Below are positions 6,773 through 13,082 of a stretch of 17,697 nt of DNA, piece after piece. Position 1 is the first letter of the stretch; the number at the start of each line of letters is the position of its first letter. Source of the DNA: Amarolinea aalborgensis (GTDB taxonomy: Bacteria > Chloroflexota > Anaerolineae > SSC4 > Amarolineaceae); assembly GCF_900491745.1 (NCBI RefSeq), contig NZ_UETR01000059.1, positions 1-17,697 of the forward strand, read 5' to 3'. Both the position numbers and the translations under genes were made by a program. Below the pieces are notes generated by a model, which was not told the DNA's origin, did no database searches, and worked only from the letters and a program-made list of their open reading frames with translations.

Positions 6773-7567
6773 TTAAATGTATAGATCACGCTTATTGTAA
6801 ATCCAATAGGCTGCGACCATACTGACAATGATAATCGCCGTTGAGAGAAGCAGGTAAGCGCCATCTATCTTACCGCTGCGGAAGAGTTCGCCCGCGTCAA
6901 AATACTTGAACGGGGTGAAGTATTTGAGGAAATTCAGGTTCTCCTGCATGCCGGACATGACAGACATGAAGTAGGTTGCCAGGATGATGGCGACGGCGGT
7001 GGAGCCGGAGCGTTTGTACTGCTTCATGGCGCAGCCCAACAACAGTCCGATAGCCAGGAAGACCATCTCGATCACGAACATCGCCTGCATTTCGAGCGTC
7101 AGGAAGTTGAAAAAGGCCTGGTCGGGGTTGTACGACTGCACCGCCACGGCCGACACCCCCCAGGTGATCAGCACGAGGGCGATGCAAAGCACCACGGCGG
7201 CCAGCGCTTTGGCCGTAATCACCCGGCTGCGTGTCACCGGCAGCACGAGCGAGAACTCGACCGTCTTGTCGCGCTCTTCTTTGGAGATAATGTCGCTGCC
7301 CCACATCGCCGCGGCGATCGCCCCCATCAGCCCAAAGTAGACGAACATGATGCCGTAGAACCCGCTCAACGTGGTCAAGTTAAAGCCGCGCATATTGAAG
7401 GCGTCCAGCATCGCCTGCGGCATGGCATCCAGCACTTTCAGCATATCGGGGTTGCCGGCAAAAGCGGCGAACTTAGCGACCGCGATCACGATCAGGAGCG
7501 CGATGATGACGCTCCAGATCACCAGCGATTTGACATGGGATCTCAGTTCACGAAAGAAGATGTTCAT
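6773..7567 (-). CDS. ABC-2 type transporter permease (second permease)
   Basis: A membrane subunit of an ABC exporter, 264 aa. It shows about six hydrophobic segments (roughly residues 13-35, 67-90, 118-143, 160-182, 187-206 and 236-256) with a positively charged end (NKRDLYI). A cytoplasmic motif KEERDKTVEFSLVLPVTRSRV (about 96-116) after TM2 matches the EEGELTADFLLSKPVSRAQV stretch in the gene upstream. Both also carry a late (L/F)TPFK(H/Y)(L/F)DA motif, so the two permeases are paralogues and probably form a heterodimer. ATG 7567 follows GAGGAGG by about six bases, eleven bases after the preceding stop. It is last in the ATPase-permease-permease operon. The substrate is unknown; relatives are annotated as drug, antibiotic-peptide or generic ABC-2 exporters. 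Confidence 0.88.
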   Translation of the reverse strand: MNIFFRELRSHVKSLVIWSVIIALLIVIAVAKFAAFAGNPDMLKVLDAMPQAMLDAFNMRGFNLTTLSGFYGIMFVYFGLMGAIAAAMWGSDIISKEERDKTVEFSLVLPVTRSRVITAKALAAVVLCIALVLITWGVSAVAVQSYNPDQAFFNFLTLEMQAMFVIEMVFLAIGLLLGCAMKQYKRSGSTAVAIILATYFMSVMSGMQENLNFLKYFTPFKYFDAGELFRSGKIDGAYLLLSTAIIIVSMVAAYWIYNKRDLYI

Positions 7568-7578
7568 CCCGCGCCTCC

Positions 7579-8388
7579 TCAGGACACCGCCGGAATGTCG
7601 CGGCGGATGTACAACCAGTAGCTCAGCGCCAGCGAAATCACGGTGACTGCGACATTGAGCAGCACGAGCGGCGTGTCATATCCCCCCGCCTTGACGATGG
7701 CGGCCGCGTCGAGGTGCTTGAAGGGGGTGAGCAGCTCCAGCTTGACGTCTCCCAACATGCCGCTGAACGCGGCGAGTACGTATGCGCCAAAGCCCAGACC
7801 CAGGCCATAGGGCGTCACGCTGCGCACGCGCTTGACCAGCAGCGAAATGACCAACCCCACGCTCAAGAAGAAGAACTGGAAGATTACAATGCTGAGCAGC
7901 AGCAGAAACAGCGTGCGCGGCTCGTACTCGTGCCCGCCGCGGAAGAACGTGATCGCCACGATGCTGCTGACCCACACGACCAGGTTGGTGAGAGTCAGGC
8001 TGGCCAGCGCGGCGAGCAGCTTGCTGGTCAGCACCTGCGCCCGACTGACGGGTTTGCTCAGCAGAAAGTCTGCCGTTAATTCACCCTCTTCCACTGAGAC
8101 TAGCCCAAAGCCGTAGTTGCTCGCCTGGATCGCCAGGCAGAGTTGGGCGAACATAAAGATGAGGCCATAAAAGCCCAGTACCGTGGCCATATTCATCTTG
8201 TCCAGGCCGAAGGCGGTCAGCAACTCCGGGGGAAACTTCGCCATCAACTGGTTCAGAAGTTCTGCCTGGTCGGCAAAGCCTGTGTAGATGGAAAAGAAGA
8301 AGACGATGAGGAACACGAGGCCTAGCGACCAGATGAGCACCGACTTCAGCCGGCTGCCGAACTCGTATCTGAAGATGTTTGCGTTCAT
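7579..8388 (-). CDS. ABC-2 type transporter permease (first permease)
   Basis: Membrane subunit of the same exporter, 269 aa, with about six membrane segments (roughly 18-36, 70-90, 124-147, 160-184, 194-212 and 240-262). The loop after TM2 carries EEGELTADFLLSKPVSRAQVL (100-120), the conserved motif of permeases in which the first and second segments frame a large loop and a coupling region. TPFKHLDAAAIV (221-232) precedes the last segment. It starts nine bases after the ATPase stop without a clear Shine-Dalgarno, suggesting translational coupling. It is a diverged paralogue of the next gene. The cargo cannot be inferred from the sequence. Confidence 0.88.
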   Translation of the reverse strand: MNANIFRYEFGSRLKSVLIWSLGLVFLIVFFFSIYTGFADQAELLNQLMAKFPPELLTAFGLDKMNMATVLGFYGLIFMFAQLCLAIQASNYGFGLVSVEEGELTADFLLSKPVSRAQVLTSKLLAALASLTLTNLVVWVSSIVAITFFRGGHEYEPRTLFLLLLSIVIFQFFFLSVGLVISLLVKRVRSVTPYGLGLGFGAYVLAAFSGMLGDVKLELLTPFKHLDAAAIVKAGGYDTPLVLLNVAVTVISLALSYWLYIRRDIPAVS

Positions 8389-8397
8389 GGTCTATGC

Positions 8398-9270
8398 CTA
8401 TTCGTAGTAGTGCATGAAGATTTCTTCCAGCGTCGGTTCCTCGATGGTCACATCGGTCACCGGAATGCCGCTGATCTTGCGGAGCACCGCGTTGATGTCG
8501 CCCTTGAAGAAGAAACGCACTGCGCCATCCTCCGACTGCACGTTGGTTACCCCCGGCAGATCAAAGAAGGCCGGGTTTACCCCCGCGGCCATCACGGCTA
8601 CCTTCTTGTAATTGTTCTGCTGCAAGGTGCGGATGTCGGAGATTTCCGCGATTTTTCCCTCGCGGATGATGCCCACGCGGGTGCACAGGCGCTGCACTTC
8701 GCCCAAAATGTGCGAGGAGAAGAAAACAGTTACGCCGCGGGCGTTCTCGGCGCGGATCAGGTTGAAGAACTTGCGCTGCATGAGCGGATCGAGACCCGCG
8801 GTCGGCTCATCGAGGAAGAGCAGCTTGGGGCTGTGCAGCAAACCCTGCACAATGCCAACCTTCTTCTTATTGCCGTACGACAGGTCGCTAATGCGACGGC
8901 TCATGTCCAGTTCCATGATTTCGGACAGTTCGTGGATGCGTTTCGTGAAATCACCTTCATAGAAACTGGCTGAGTATTTGAGCAGGTCAATGACTTTCAT
9001 GCCTTCGTAGTAATAGACTTCCGAAGGCAAGTAGCCAATCTCGCGGCGAATTTCGGGGCCGCGGGTCACCACATCCTTGCCAAAAACCGCGGCGCTGCCA
9101 CTGGTTGGATGGATCAACGACAACAACAGGCGGATGGTGGTGGATTTCCCGGCGCCGTTAGGCCCAATGAAGCCGAAGATTTCACCTTCTTCCACGCTGA
9201 ATGTGACATCTACGATGCCCCGCGCTTTGCCGTAATACTTGGTCAGGTTGGTTACGCCAATAATGCTCAT
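8398..9270 (-). CDS. ABC transporter ATP-binding protein (CcmA type)
   Basis: The ATPase that drives the two downstream permeases, 290 aa. Motifs: Walker A GPNGAGKST (36-44), signature LSYGNKK (130-136), Walker B LLFLDEP (150-156), D-loop AGLD and switch histidine H187 in FFSSHIL. The usual Q-loop glutamine position reads IGYLPSEVYYYEG (78-90), as is often seen in this exporter subgroup. After the nucleotide-binding domain a C-terminal domain (about 215-290) resembles the regulatory extension of CcmA-type ATPases. ATG 9270 follows AAGGAG by seven bases. It is first in the operon; the promoter at 9514-9542 would give a leader of about 235 nt. An exporter function is likely from the family; the substrate is unknown. 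Confidence 0.93.
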   Translation of the reverse strand: MSIIGVTNLTKYYGKARGIVDVTFSVEEGEIFGFIGPNGAGKSTTIRLLLSLIHPTSGSAAVFGKDVVTRGPEIRREIGYLPSEVYYYEGMKVIDLLKYSASFYEGDFTKRIHELSEIMELDMSRRISDLSYGNKKKVGIVQGLLHSPKLLFLDEPTAGLDPLMQRKFFNLIRAENARGVTVFFSSHILGEVQRLCTRVGIIREGKIAEISDIRTLQQNNYKKVAVMAAGVNPAFFDLPGVTNVQSEDGAVRFFFKGDINAVLRKISGIPVTDVTIEEPTLEEIFMHYYE

Positions 9271-9513
9271 AGAGTCGCTCCTTACTCCAAAAATGGGGGC
9301 GTTACATCCGTGGTTCGTGGGACCATTTGTGTGACCCTACCGAAAGCAGCCCAGCCCGCCAGGTCAGCTTCAGTGAGTTGTTAGACGCGAGGCTTCTTCT
9401 CTATGACCGGATGCGGGGAAGGCGTGCTCCGGTTCGATGTCCGTAGTCCCCGTGTTGCTCGCCGAAAAACCTTGATGAGATGCGCTTCTTCCCTGGGGAT
9501 GACAAGCATAATT
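9271..9513 (-). promoter_or_regulatory. long untranslated leader of the ABC operon
   Basis: If the promoter at 9514-9542 is used, about 235 bases lie before the ATPase start. There is a 6-bp inverted repeat ACCGGA/TCCGGT and several GC-rich runs but no terminator-like hairpin and no ORF with a ribosome-binding site. I see no known riboswitch. Confidence 0.3.
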
Positions 9514-9542
9514 AGTCTACATCAGTCCTTCTGAACTGTCAA
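9514..9542 (-). promoter_or_regulatory. promoter of the ABC exporter operon
   Basis: On the minus strand TTGACA (9542-9537, perfect) is followed by a 17-bp spacer and TAGACT (9519-9514, four of six). The -35 overlaps the stop codon of the preceding repeat-protein gene. It is nearly identical to the amidase promoter at 12787-12815. Confidence 0.65.
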
Positions 9543-10573
9543 CTGATCCGCAGATCTGTCGTGACCGGATCAACGCGGATGATAATCTGCCTGTCGTTCG
9601 CCAGCCTGACCCGGAGCGCGACCTGGCCGCGATCGTTCAGCGACACGGGATTGAGCGCAAAGTCTGTCACTGTGGAACCAAAGAACGACTCGCCCATCGA
9701 GATAATCCGATCGGCTGTTGGCTCTGGCCCGCCGTAGATGCCGAGCGTTCCGCCTCTCGGCGTCGCATAAAAGATGATTGTCCCCGCGTTGTTGATCAGC
9801 GCGCCGCGGAAGCTCTCGAAGGGGCCATTGGTGTCAACAATGGTCGCAATCTTGCCCGCGGTCGCGGTGAAGATGCCTGCGCCCCCGGTTTGGAGCGTGG
9901 CGCTGAAGACGACCGTCTCCTCATCGTTGATAGTAGGAAATAGGCCCAGCTCACGAAAATGGGTGCTGGTGTCCACAACCGTTGTGAGCGCTCCGCCTTG
10001 ACCCGTATAGATGCCCTGACCGCCCTCCCTCAGGTCGGCTCGCAAGACCACCGTGCCCTGGCGGTTGATGACGGGGAGGCCCTGGAAGCCGCTAAAGACG
10101 CCGCTGGCGTCCGCGATCGTCGTGATTGCTTCGCCAGCGCCGGTGAAAATGCCGCAGCCCCCTGACGCCAGGCCAGCTCGAAAGGCCACCCGTTCTTCAT
10201 CGTTCATCGTGGGGCCTAAAGGGCCAATAGACTCAACAGGGCCGTTGGTGTCGGCAATCGTGATCAACTGACCGTCACGCCTGAGAAAGACGCCTTGACC
10301 GCCCGCCTTCAGGTCAGCGTAGAAGCTCAAGGACGCGTGACGACTGATATCGGGATGACTGTAGAAGCGGCTGAAGGGGCCGCCCGTCGTGTCAGCAATC
10401 ATGCTCATCTGCCCACCGTGGGCGGCGAAGACGCCCGCACCGCCCGCCCTCAGCGCAGCTTGAAAGGCGACGATGCCATCGTTGTTGATCGAGGCAACGT
10501 ACGGGCTGAAGTCGCTAAATCGGCCGTTCGTGTCGGCAATCGGCGTTAGCGTGAAAGACCTGGGTTGTGACAA
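9539..10573 (-). CDS. tandem-repeat protein (about seven units of IADTNGPF...NxxGxVxFxA)
   Basis: A 344-residue protein made almost wholly of about seven repeats of ~46 residues. Each unit reads roughly (I/V)ADTNGPFxxF, then IN(N/D)xGxVxFxAxL, then GGxGIFxGxGG. Units start near residues 11, 59, 106, 153, 199 and 244; a degenerate seventh runs from about 289. Proteins with such repeats occur in environmental bacteria and probably fold as beta-propeller or beta-rich repeats (inferred); I know of no assigned function. There is no signal peptide or membrane segment, unlike many secreted relatives. The start is TTG at 10573, nine bases after AGGAG; an in-frame TAG lies just upstream, so no longer start exists. 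A 40-codon ORF with a far better ribosome-binding site overlaps its 5' end. It lies between vapC and the ABC operon, whose promoter overlaps its stop. Confidence 0.8.
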   Translation of the reverse strand: MSQPRSFTLTPIADTNGRFSDFSPYVASINNDGIVAFQAALRAGGAGVFAAHGGQMSMIADTTGGPFSRFYSHPDISRHASLSFYADLKAGGQGVFLRRDGQLITIADTNGPVESIGPLGPTMNDEERVAFRAGLASGGCGIFTGAGEAITTIADASGVFSGFQGLPVINRQGTVVLRADLREGGQGIYTGQGGALTTVVDTSTHFRELGLFPTINDEETVVFSATLQTGGAGIFTATAGKIATIVDTNGPFESFRGALINNAGTIIFYATPRGGTLGIYGGPEPTADRIISMGESFFGSTVTDFALNPVSLNDRGQVALRVRLANDRQIIIRVDPVTTDLRIS

Positions 10574-10668
10574 TCGGTGTGACTCCTATCCCGCATGGTG
10601 CTGCACACTGGCTGATGCCGGCAGAGGACATGGGCTGATAGTATGGCAATCGCGCTATCGGCATTCAT
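10546..10668 (-). CDS. small ORF (40 aa) overlapping the repeat-protein start
   Basis: ATG at 10668 is preceded by GGAGGAGG at a good distance, the best ribosome-binding site in this part of the window. It opens a 40-codon reading frame (begins MNADSAIAILSAHVLCRHQP, ends PGLSR) in a different frame from the repeat protein. It ends 28 bases inside that gene. The product is rich in Cys and His and is unlike anything I recognise. It could be a leader peptide that couples translation to the repeat protein, or the remnant of the original start of that gene after a frameshift. It may not be a functional peptide. Confidence 0.3.
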   Translation of the reverse strand: MNADSAIAILSAHVLCRHQPVCSTMRDRSHTDCHNPGLSR

Positions 10669-10733
10669 GTGACCTCCTCCAATCAATATCTGGACCACCT
10701 TTTTCGCAATTCGCTTTTCCAATTCTCAGGTTT

Positions 10734-11120
10734 TCACCATACCCGTTTCACACCGTAGCGATCGAACATTTCGTCGCTGCTCGCGACTGGAGTTCCTTCC
10801 ACCAGTGACTGGGCAATGATCAAACGATCGAAGGGGTCGCGGTGATGAAAAGGTAAATCCACAACCCGTGCCGTGTGGGACATAGCGATGGGCAAGAGGG
10901 TAAAGTCGTTGGTCAGCAACTGATCATCCCAAAACGCCGCAAAGGGGGCCGGCAGCGCATATTTGCCCAGACTGATCTTGATGGCGATCTCCCAAAAACT
11001 TGCCGGGCTGACGAAAATCAAACCATCTGTGGCAACGATGCTCTCGCGCGCCCTTCCGCTCAATCGGGAATCGTCCAGCACAAACCAGAGTAGCGCCTGC
11101 GTGTCTAGCAACAGATTCAT
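10734..11120 (-). CDS. vapC: PIN-domain ribonuclease toxin, VapC family
   Basis: A toxin of the VapC type: a magnesium-dependent RNase that blocks translation when not bound by its antitoxin. The 128-residue protein has the single-domain PIN length and its acidic residues: D6 in LLLDTQALLW, E44 in SFWEIAIK, D98 in DPFDRLIIAQ and D116 in SSDEMFDRYGV. Its start overlaps the antitoxin stop by four bases (ATGA), typical of toxin-antitoxin pairs and a sign of translational coupling. VapC toxins with this DTQALLW start usually pair with short DUF2281- or Phd-like antitoxins, which fits the neighbour. The RNA target cannot be read from the sequence. Confidence 0.92.
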   Translation of the reverse strand: MNLLLDTQALLWFVLDDSRLSGRARESIVATDGLIFVSPASFWEIAIKISLGKYALPAPFAAFWDDQLLTNDFTLLPIAMSHTARVVDLPFHHRDPFDRLIIAQSLVEGTPVASSDEMFDRYGVKRVW

Positions 11121-11341
11121 GACATATACTCCTTGAAATCATCCAAATGTTCGTCGTCTTCGGACAACACCTTGAGGATTCCTTTCGCGCTTCCGGGGTA
11201 GCGTCGTTTTTGGAGAGATTCGGTCTGATCTGGTAGAAGAACCACCAGGCGGGCAATTTTTCCGTAGGCGTATTGGAACGCCTCCGGCAAATAGATGCGG
11301 CCGTTCTTATCAATCCGTGTTTCAAATTCTATAGCTTGCAT
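11117..11341 (-). CDS. antitoxin of the VapC pair (AbrB-like N-terminus)
   Basis: A 74-residue partner of the PIN toxin. The N-terminus (MQAIEFETRIDKNGRIYLPE, 1-20) looks like a swapped-hairpin AbrB/SpoVT-type strand pair with the KNGRIYLP core. The C-terminus (PGSAKGILKVLSEDDEHLDDFKEYMS, about 49-74) resembles the toxin-binding tail seen in DUF2281-type antitoxins (PGSAKG...DDFKEYM). Such antitoxins bind their own promoter and neutralise the toxin. ATG 11341 lies behind AAGGAAGGA; an in-frame ATG at 11371 sits in the GC hairpin and has no ribosome-binding site. No clear promoter is seen, so it may be read from the amidase gene or use a weak one. The identification is from tail motif and context. 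Confidence 0.8.
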   Translation of the reverse strand: MQAIEFETRIDKNGRIYLPEAFQYAYGKIARLVVLLPDQTESLQKRRYPGSAKGILKVLSEDDEHLDDFKEYMS

Positions 11342-11362
11342 GGATTCCTTCCTTGTTTGTCG

Positions 11363-11379
11363 GCCCCCCACAGGGGGGC
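11363..11379. repeat. short GC-only hairpin between amidase and antitoxin
   Basis: A perfect inverted repeat GCCCCCC-ACA-GGGGGGC lies 33 bases after the amidase stop and 22 before the antitoxin start. No T-run follows on either strand, so it is not a classic terminator; it could be an RNA stem that slows translation or a partial terminator, or an operator for the antitoxin. Confidence 0.5.
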
Positions 11380-11411
11380 TTCGATGTGGTTTGCGCTACG
11401 GTTCATTGATG

Positions 11412-12743
11412 CTACCCAGAAGCGCGGTGCATGTAGCTTAGCTCCGGGGGTTGCCAACCTCCGAGCGCGCGTTCGATCGCATACGCCGCGGCGAGCGCCA
11501 CGTCATCCCGCCAGGGACGGGCGACGATCTGCACCCCGATGGGCAACCCTTCCGGGGAAGTTCCCGCGCGCACGACGACGCAGGGCCATCCTGTCAGACT
11601 GTATGGCAGCGTGTACGGAATCCAGCCGGCATCGGTTCCGTGCGGGGTCGCCGGACGCTCAGCCGCAGGCGTCAGGATAACATCGTAATGCGCCATAAAA
11701 CCAATCAGCGCCCGGCGGAAGCGATCCCAGGTAAACAAGTGCTGCTCGACTTCCTCGCTGCTGAGCCGTGCTGCCCCATCCGCCACCCACTCGTCGGGTG
11801 AGCCGGACTCTGGCCGCTGCCAGTACTGGCGTGTAATCTGCGAAGCCTCCTCGACCCGCGGCGGCAGGACTTCTTCGACACGCGCACCCATGTCTGCCAA
11901 AACGTCAGCAGCCCGGCGGCACGCCTCAGCCGTCTCAGGGGTAGGCTCGGCTTGCGCATGATGAGTGTAATAGGCCACGCGCAGCGTCTGCGCATCAACC
12001 TGACGCCAATCCGCAAGAGGCATCGGGATCACACTCGCATCCTTCCAATCCACCCCGGAGAGGATAGGCAGCGCCAGCGCCAAATCTTCCACAAAACGCG
12101 CCAGAGGGCCAATCGTCGTGCGCGGGTCATTCAGCGCGCTAATGAAGGGAAAATGCCCAGTCAGCGGAATCCGGCCCGTGGTCGGTTTCAGTCCAGCAAT
12201 GCCACAGGCATGAGCCGGCTGACGGATACTACCGCCGGAGTCCGACCCCAGGCCGAGGGGCGACCCGCCGGCAGCAATCAGGGCAGCTTCGCCGCTGCTG
12301 CTGCCCGTTGTGCTGTAGGCGAGGTTGTAGGGATTGTTCGTGCGCCCGTAGACCGGATTCTCGACCATGACGTTGGTTTTGCCCAGCAGGATGGCGCCCG
12401 CCTGGCGCATGCGCGCCACGACCGTGGCATCCTCGGCGGGCACGCGTGTGCGGAACGCGAGGTCTCCACCGGTGCAGGGCAACCCGGCCGCATCAATCCA
12501 ATCTTTGACGGTAAATGGGACGCCATGCAGCGCACCAAAGTGCTGCCCGTGCGCAAGCGCGGCATCAGCCGCACGCGCGTCTTTCAAGGCCTGTTCCCCT
12601 GCCAACTGAACCACGGCATTCAGGCGTGGATTGACGTTCTCGATCCTTTGGAGATGCGCCTGTACGACCTCTTCAGAGGAAAGCTGGCGATCGCGAATGC
12701 GACGCGCCAAGGTGGCGGCTGAAAGATAGCACAACTCGTCCAT
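11412..12743 (-). CDS. amidase, amidase-signature family (FAAH-like)
   Basis: Amidase-signature hydrolase of about 443 aa, which cleaves amide (or ester) bonds with a Ser-cisSer-Lys triad. Visible are K80 in GVPFTVKDWIDAAG, the cis-serine S148 in TTGSSSGEAAL, and the nucleophile S172 in GSDSGGSIRQPAHACGIAGLKPTTG. The spacing and the phrase AAGGSPLGLGSDSGGSIR look more like fatty-acid amide hydrolase and related enzymes than like GatA. No gatB or gatC is adjacent, so it is not the Glu-tRNA amidotransferase subunit. The start at 12743 is chosen because GAGGAG lies nine bases upstream and the promoter (12787-12815) overlaps the upstream end of the longer ORF (12815). Substrate unknown. It precedes the toxin-antitoxin pair, 70 bases apart. 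Confidence 0.9.
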   Translation of the reverse strand: MDELCYLSAATLARRIRDRQLSSEEVVQAHLQRIENVNPRLNAVVQLAGEQALKDARAADAALAHGQHFGALHGVPFTVKDWIDAAGLPCTGGDLAFRTRVPAEDATVVARMRQAGAILLGKTNVMVENPVYGRTNNPYNLAYSTTGSSSGEAALIAAGGSPLGLGSDSGGSIRQPAHACGIAGLKPTTGRIPLTGHFPFISALNDPRTTIGPLARFVEDLALALPILSGVDWKDASVIPMPLADWRQVDAQTLRVAYYTHHAQAEPTPETAEACRRAADVLADMGARVEEVLPPRVEEASQITRQYWQRPESGSPDEWVADGAARLSSEEVEQHLFTWDRFRRALIGFMAHYDVILTPAAERPATPHGTDAGWIPYTLPYSLTGWPCVVVRAGTSPEGLPIGVQIVARPWRDDVALAAAYAIERALGGWQPPELSYMHRASG

Positions 12744-12786
12744 CAATGTGTACTCCTCATGACATCGTGACTCTGGCGCGCACCTC

Positions 12787-12815
12787 AGTCTACATGACTC
12801 CCTTTGAACTGTCAA
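12787..12815 (-). promoter_or_regulatory. promoter of the amidase gene
   Basis: On the minus strand TTGACA (12815-12810) is followed by a 17-bp spacer and TAGACT (12792-12787). About 30 of 35 bases around it match the promoter at 9514-9542. Transcription would begin near 12780, after the alternative start at 12815. Confidence 0.65.
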
Positions 12816-12840
12816 CTGACCTGAATCGCCAGAGAAAGCA

Positions 12841-12960
12841 GGCAGATTACCCTCCGCAGTTCCAAATGTAGCCGTTCTTGACCACAGAGATCACAAAGAA
12901 CGCAGAGAGGCTGCGGATTTGCGTCTGATCTGCCGTATCTTTGTGTTCTCAGTCCTTCGT
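12841..12960. repeat. degenerate dispersed repeat with inverted ends
   Basis: An outer inverted pair GGCAGAT (12841) / ATCTGCC (12928-12934) and an inner pair TCCGCAG (12853) / CTGCGGA (12911) surround a 9-base periodic run, CACAGAGAT-CACAAAGAA-CGCAGAGAG (12883-12909). The TCTTTGTGTTCTC at 12938-12950 is an inverse echo of that run. This resembles the CCACAGAGA...CACAGAG and CGCAGATT...ATCTGCG repeats scattered in many environmental genomes. I see no ORF here. Confidence 0.5.
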
Positions 12961-13010
12961 ATGGTTGAATGTGTAAGAAATTGGGAACTGCTGATTATTC
13001 TTGCGCCAGA

Positions 13011-13038
13011 TTGACTTTGCTTTCTCCTGTGCTAGAAT
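13011..13038 (+). promoter_or_regulatory. likely promoter of malQ
   Basis: TTGACT (13011-13016, five of six) is followed by a 16-bp spacer and TAGAAT (13033-13038, five of six). The malQ start lies about 45 bases downstream. Confidence 0.65.
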
Positions 13039-13082
13039 ACGTCATCTTGTGTGCATTTTTCACCCGCAGCGAGGTTCAACTT

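Noticed and set aside
12744..12815. 24-residue N-terminal extension of the amidase
   Set aside because: It overlaps the promoter; a good Shine-Dalgarno precedes ATG 12743.
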